Program-made: the position numbers and the translations under genes
DNA from: an uncultured Eubacterium sp.
GTDB lineage: Bacteria; Bacillota; Clostridia; Peptostreptococcales; Anaerovoracaceae
Assembly: GCA_937900695.1 (NCBI GenBank)
Contig: CALCFD010000051.1
Span: forward strand, 62,001-126,000
Length of the DNA stretch: 64,000 nt
Reading direction: 5' to 3'
Shown: one piece after another, positions 63,265 through 64,000 of the stretch
Layout: each line of letters opens with the position of its first letter
Position numbering within the stretch: the first letter of the stretch is position 1
Notes under the pieces: model-generated
The model's database searches: none
The model's input: the letters and a program-made list of their open reading frames with translations, nothing else
Told to the model about the DNA's origin: nothing

Positions 63265-63954
63265 TTACGCTACACGCTGTACTTTTACACCAGGCTGAAG
63301 ATCTGGCATAGTATAAACTTTTACTACTGCAAAGATAGGATCTAAATCTCCGCCTTTAGCAGAACTATCAGTATCCTTTGTTAAATAGCCATCAGCACCG
63401 ATCTTTAGAGTATCTCCAACAGCAAGGCTTCCGGCATCGGCTTTAATAGTATTTGTGGTCCAATGGTCACCAATACTAATATAAAATACACGAGGAACCA
63501 TCTTTGTTCCTTCTGGCATCATAGCAGGATAGGAGAATGTTTCAAAGTTTTTCTTATATCCTACATCACTACCCTCACGGACAGCATCTGCGCTATAATC
63601 AGAGATTGTAGAAACAGCAGATGTAGTCTGGCCAACAGGGCTATAAACGCGAGCATTATAATTGTTCTTAATCATAGCGAAGTCCGCATCAGTCTCGCGA
63701 TCCTCATAAATCTTTACTTCATTAAATACCATCATCCATGCACCAGACTTAGCTTCTGTGCTAAAATCACATACGCCTGCAGCATAGTCATATTTTACAA
63801 ACTGACCATTCTCAAGAAGGTCAATTGTGCTAGCAGCAGGAAGCTGAGCATAAATCTGACCATTTCTAGGAGCGGAGAGATGGTTTGGCTCTACTTGGCC
63901 ATATCCATACTGGACAAAAGTTGCTTTGCCCAATCTTGTTGCACTCTTAGCCAT
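63265..63954 (-). CDS. Head decoration/scaffold-adjacent virion protein
   Basis: 229 residues, no TAG, acidic-neutral, beta-rich with Gly, Asp and Thr (GQFVKYDYAAGVCDF, VGDTLKIGADGYLTKDTDS). Directly upstream of the major capsid gene in the same operon. Proteins of this pattern in Firmicutes phages are head proteins of unproven role; a capsid decoration protein is likely because recoding is avoided as in the capsid gene. AGGAGG precedes the ATG. Confidence 0.68.
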   Translation of the reverse strand: MAKSATRLGKATFVQYGYGQVEPNHLSAPRNGQIYAQLPAASTIDLLENGQFVKYDYAAGVCDFSTEAKSGAWMMVFNEVKIYEDRETDADFAMIKNNYNARVYSPVGQTTSAVSTISDYSADAVREGSDVGYKKNFETFSYPAMMPEGTKMVPRVFYISIGDHWTTNTIKADAGSLAVGDTLKIGADGYLTKDTDSSAKGGDLDPIFAVVKVYTMPDLQPGVKVQRVA

Positions 63955-63967
63955 TATTTAATCCTCC

Positions 63968-64000
63968 TTAAATACTGCTTTTAGCAGTTTCACGAATTGC
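63968..64000 (-). CDS. C-terminal end of another late gene
   Basis: Only ten residues (AIRETAKSSI) and the TAA are inside the window; the gene continues beyond the right edge. Upstream of the capsid-region genes one would expect scaffold, protease or portal, but nothing can be concluded from this short piece. Confidence 0.5.
   Translation of the reverse strand, partial: AIRETAKSSI

Noticed and set aside
1..64000. tRNA genes, including a suppressor tRNA with CUA anticodon
   Set aside because: No cloverleaf with CCA-type ends could be found by eye in the short intergenic spaces; if it exists, it lies outside this window.
1..64000. CRISPR arrays or cas-like genes
   Set aside because: The only short repeated units are the spike repeats, DGR repeats and operator motifs; none has the repeat-spacer pattern.

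Overview
The window is a 64 kb piece of a tailed-phage genome (order Caudoviricetes by gene content). It is AT-rich and reads TAG as an amino acid, almost certainly glutamine (translation table 15), while TAA and TGA remain stops. Read with the standard code most genes fall apart; read with TAG as Gln they join into full-length proteins, and the TAGs fall where homologous families carry Gln (for example the YIGQT motif of the GIY-YIG nuclease, the LIGQ.FGKL motif of the Vsr-like nucleases and the DQS motif of RuvC). Strong AGGAGG-type ribosome binding sites before nearly every gene, an LLH-type holin, anaerobic nucleotide metabolism and tail genes resembling Clostridia prophages suggest a strictly anaerobic Firmicutes host, probably from the gut. 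The host is an inference; no tRNA or host sequence is present to test it.

Positions 1-21,854, + strand: replication and nucleotide metabolism. In order: end of an unknown gene, a zinc-binding protein, a DnaB-like helicase, a small protein, a DnaG-like primase, a RecJ-like nuclease, a secreted phage lysozyme-domain protein, a Dda-like helicase, a C-family (PolIII alpha-like) DNA polymerase, a guanylate-kinase-like NMP kinase, the anaerobic ribonucleotide reductase NrdD (interrupted by a group I intron) with its activase NrdG, a compact formate/nitrite-transporter-like membrane protein, small unknowns, dUTPase, RuvC resolvase and a membrane protein. Five homing endonucleases (three GIY-YIG, two Vsr-like) are scattered among these genes.

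Positions 21,855-27,817, - strand, after a palindromic terminator: small virion-associated or lysis-region genes, an LLH-type holin, a serine recombinase and three tail-fibre-region genes of unlike composition (higher GC, nearly no TAG).

Positions 27,818-33,265, + strand: an inserted diversity-generating retroelement (DGR). A candidate regulatory or invertible segment is followed by an Ig-like adhesin with a variable C-terminal domain (VR), an Avd-like protein, the template repeat (TR), a structured spacer, the reverse transcriptase, a tail-related protein and a membrane protein. VR and TR are 99 bp long and differ at 14 positions, all of them adenines in TR.

Positions 33,281-64,000, - strand, read right to left in normal morphogenesis order: head proteins (major capsid protein at 62-63 kb), connector/completion proteins, major tail-like protein, tail assembly protein, a 2,912-residue tape measure, baseplate/spike proteins and tail fibres. 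TAG is absent from the abundant head and tail proteins and dense in low-copy structural genes (25 in one 480-residue protein). The layout suggests a lytic-style programme: early + strand genes supply replisome and dNTPs under anaerobic conditions, late - strand genes build a long-tailed virion, and the DGR cassette diversifies a displayed adhesin.
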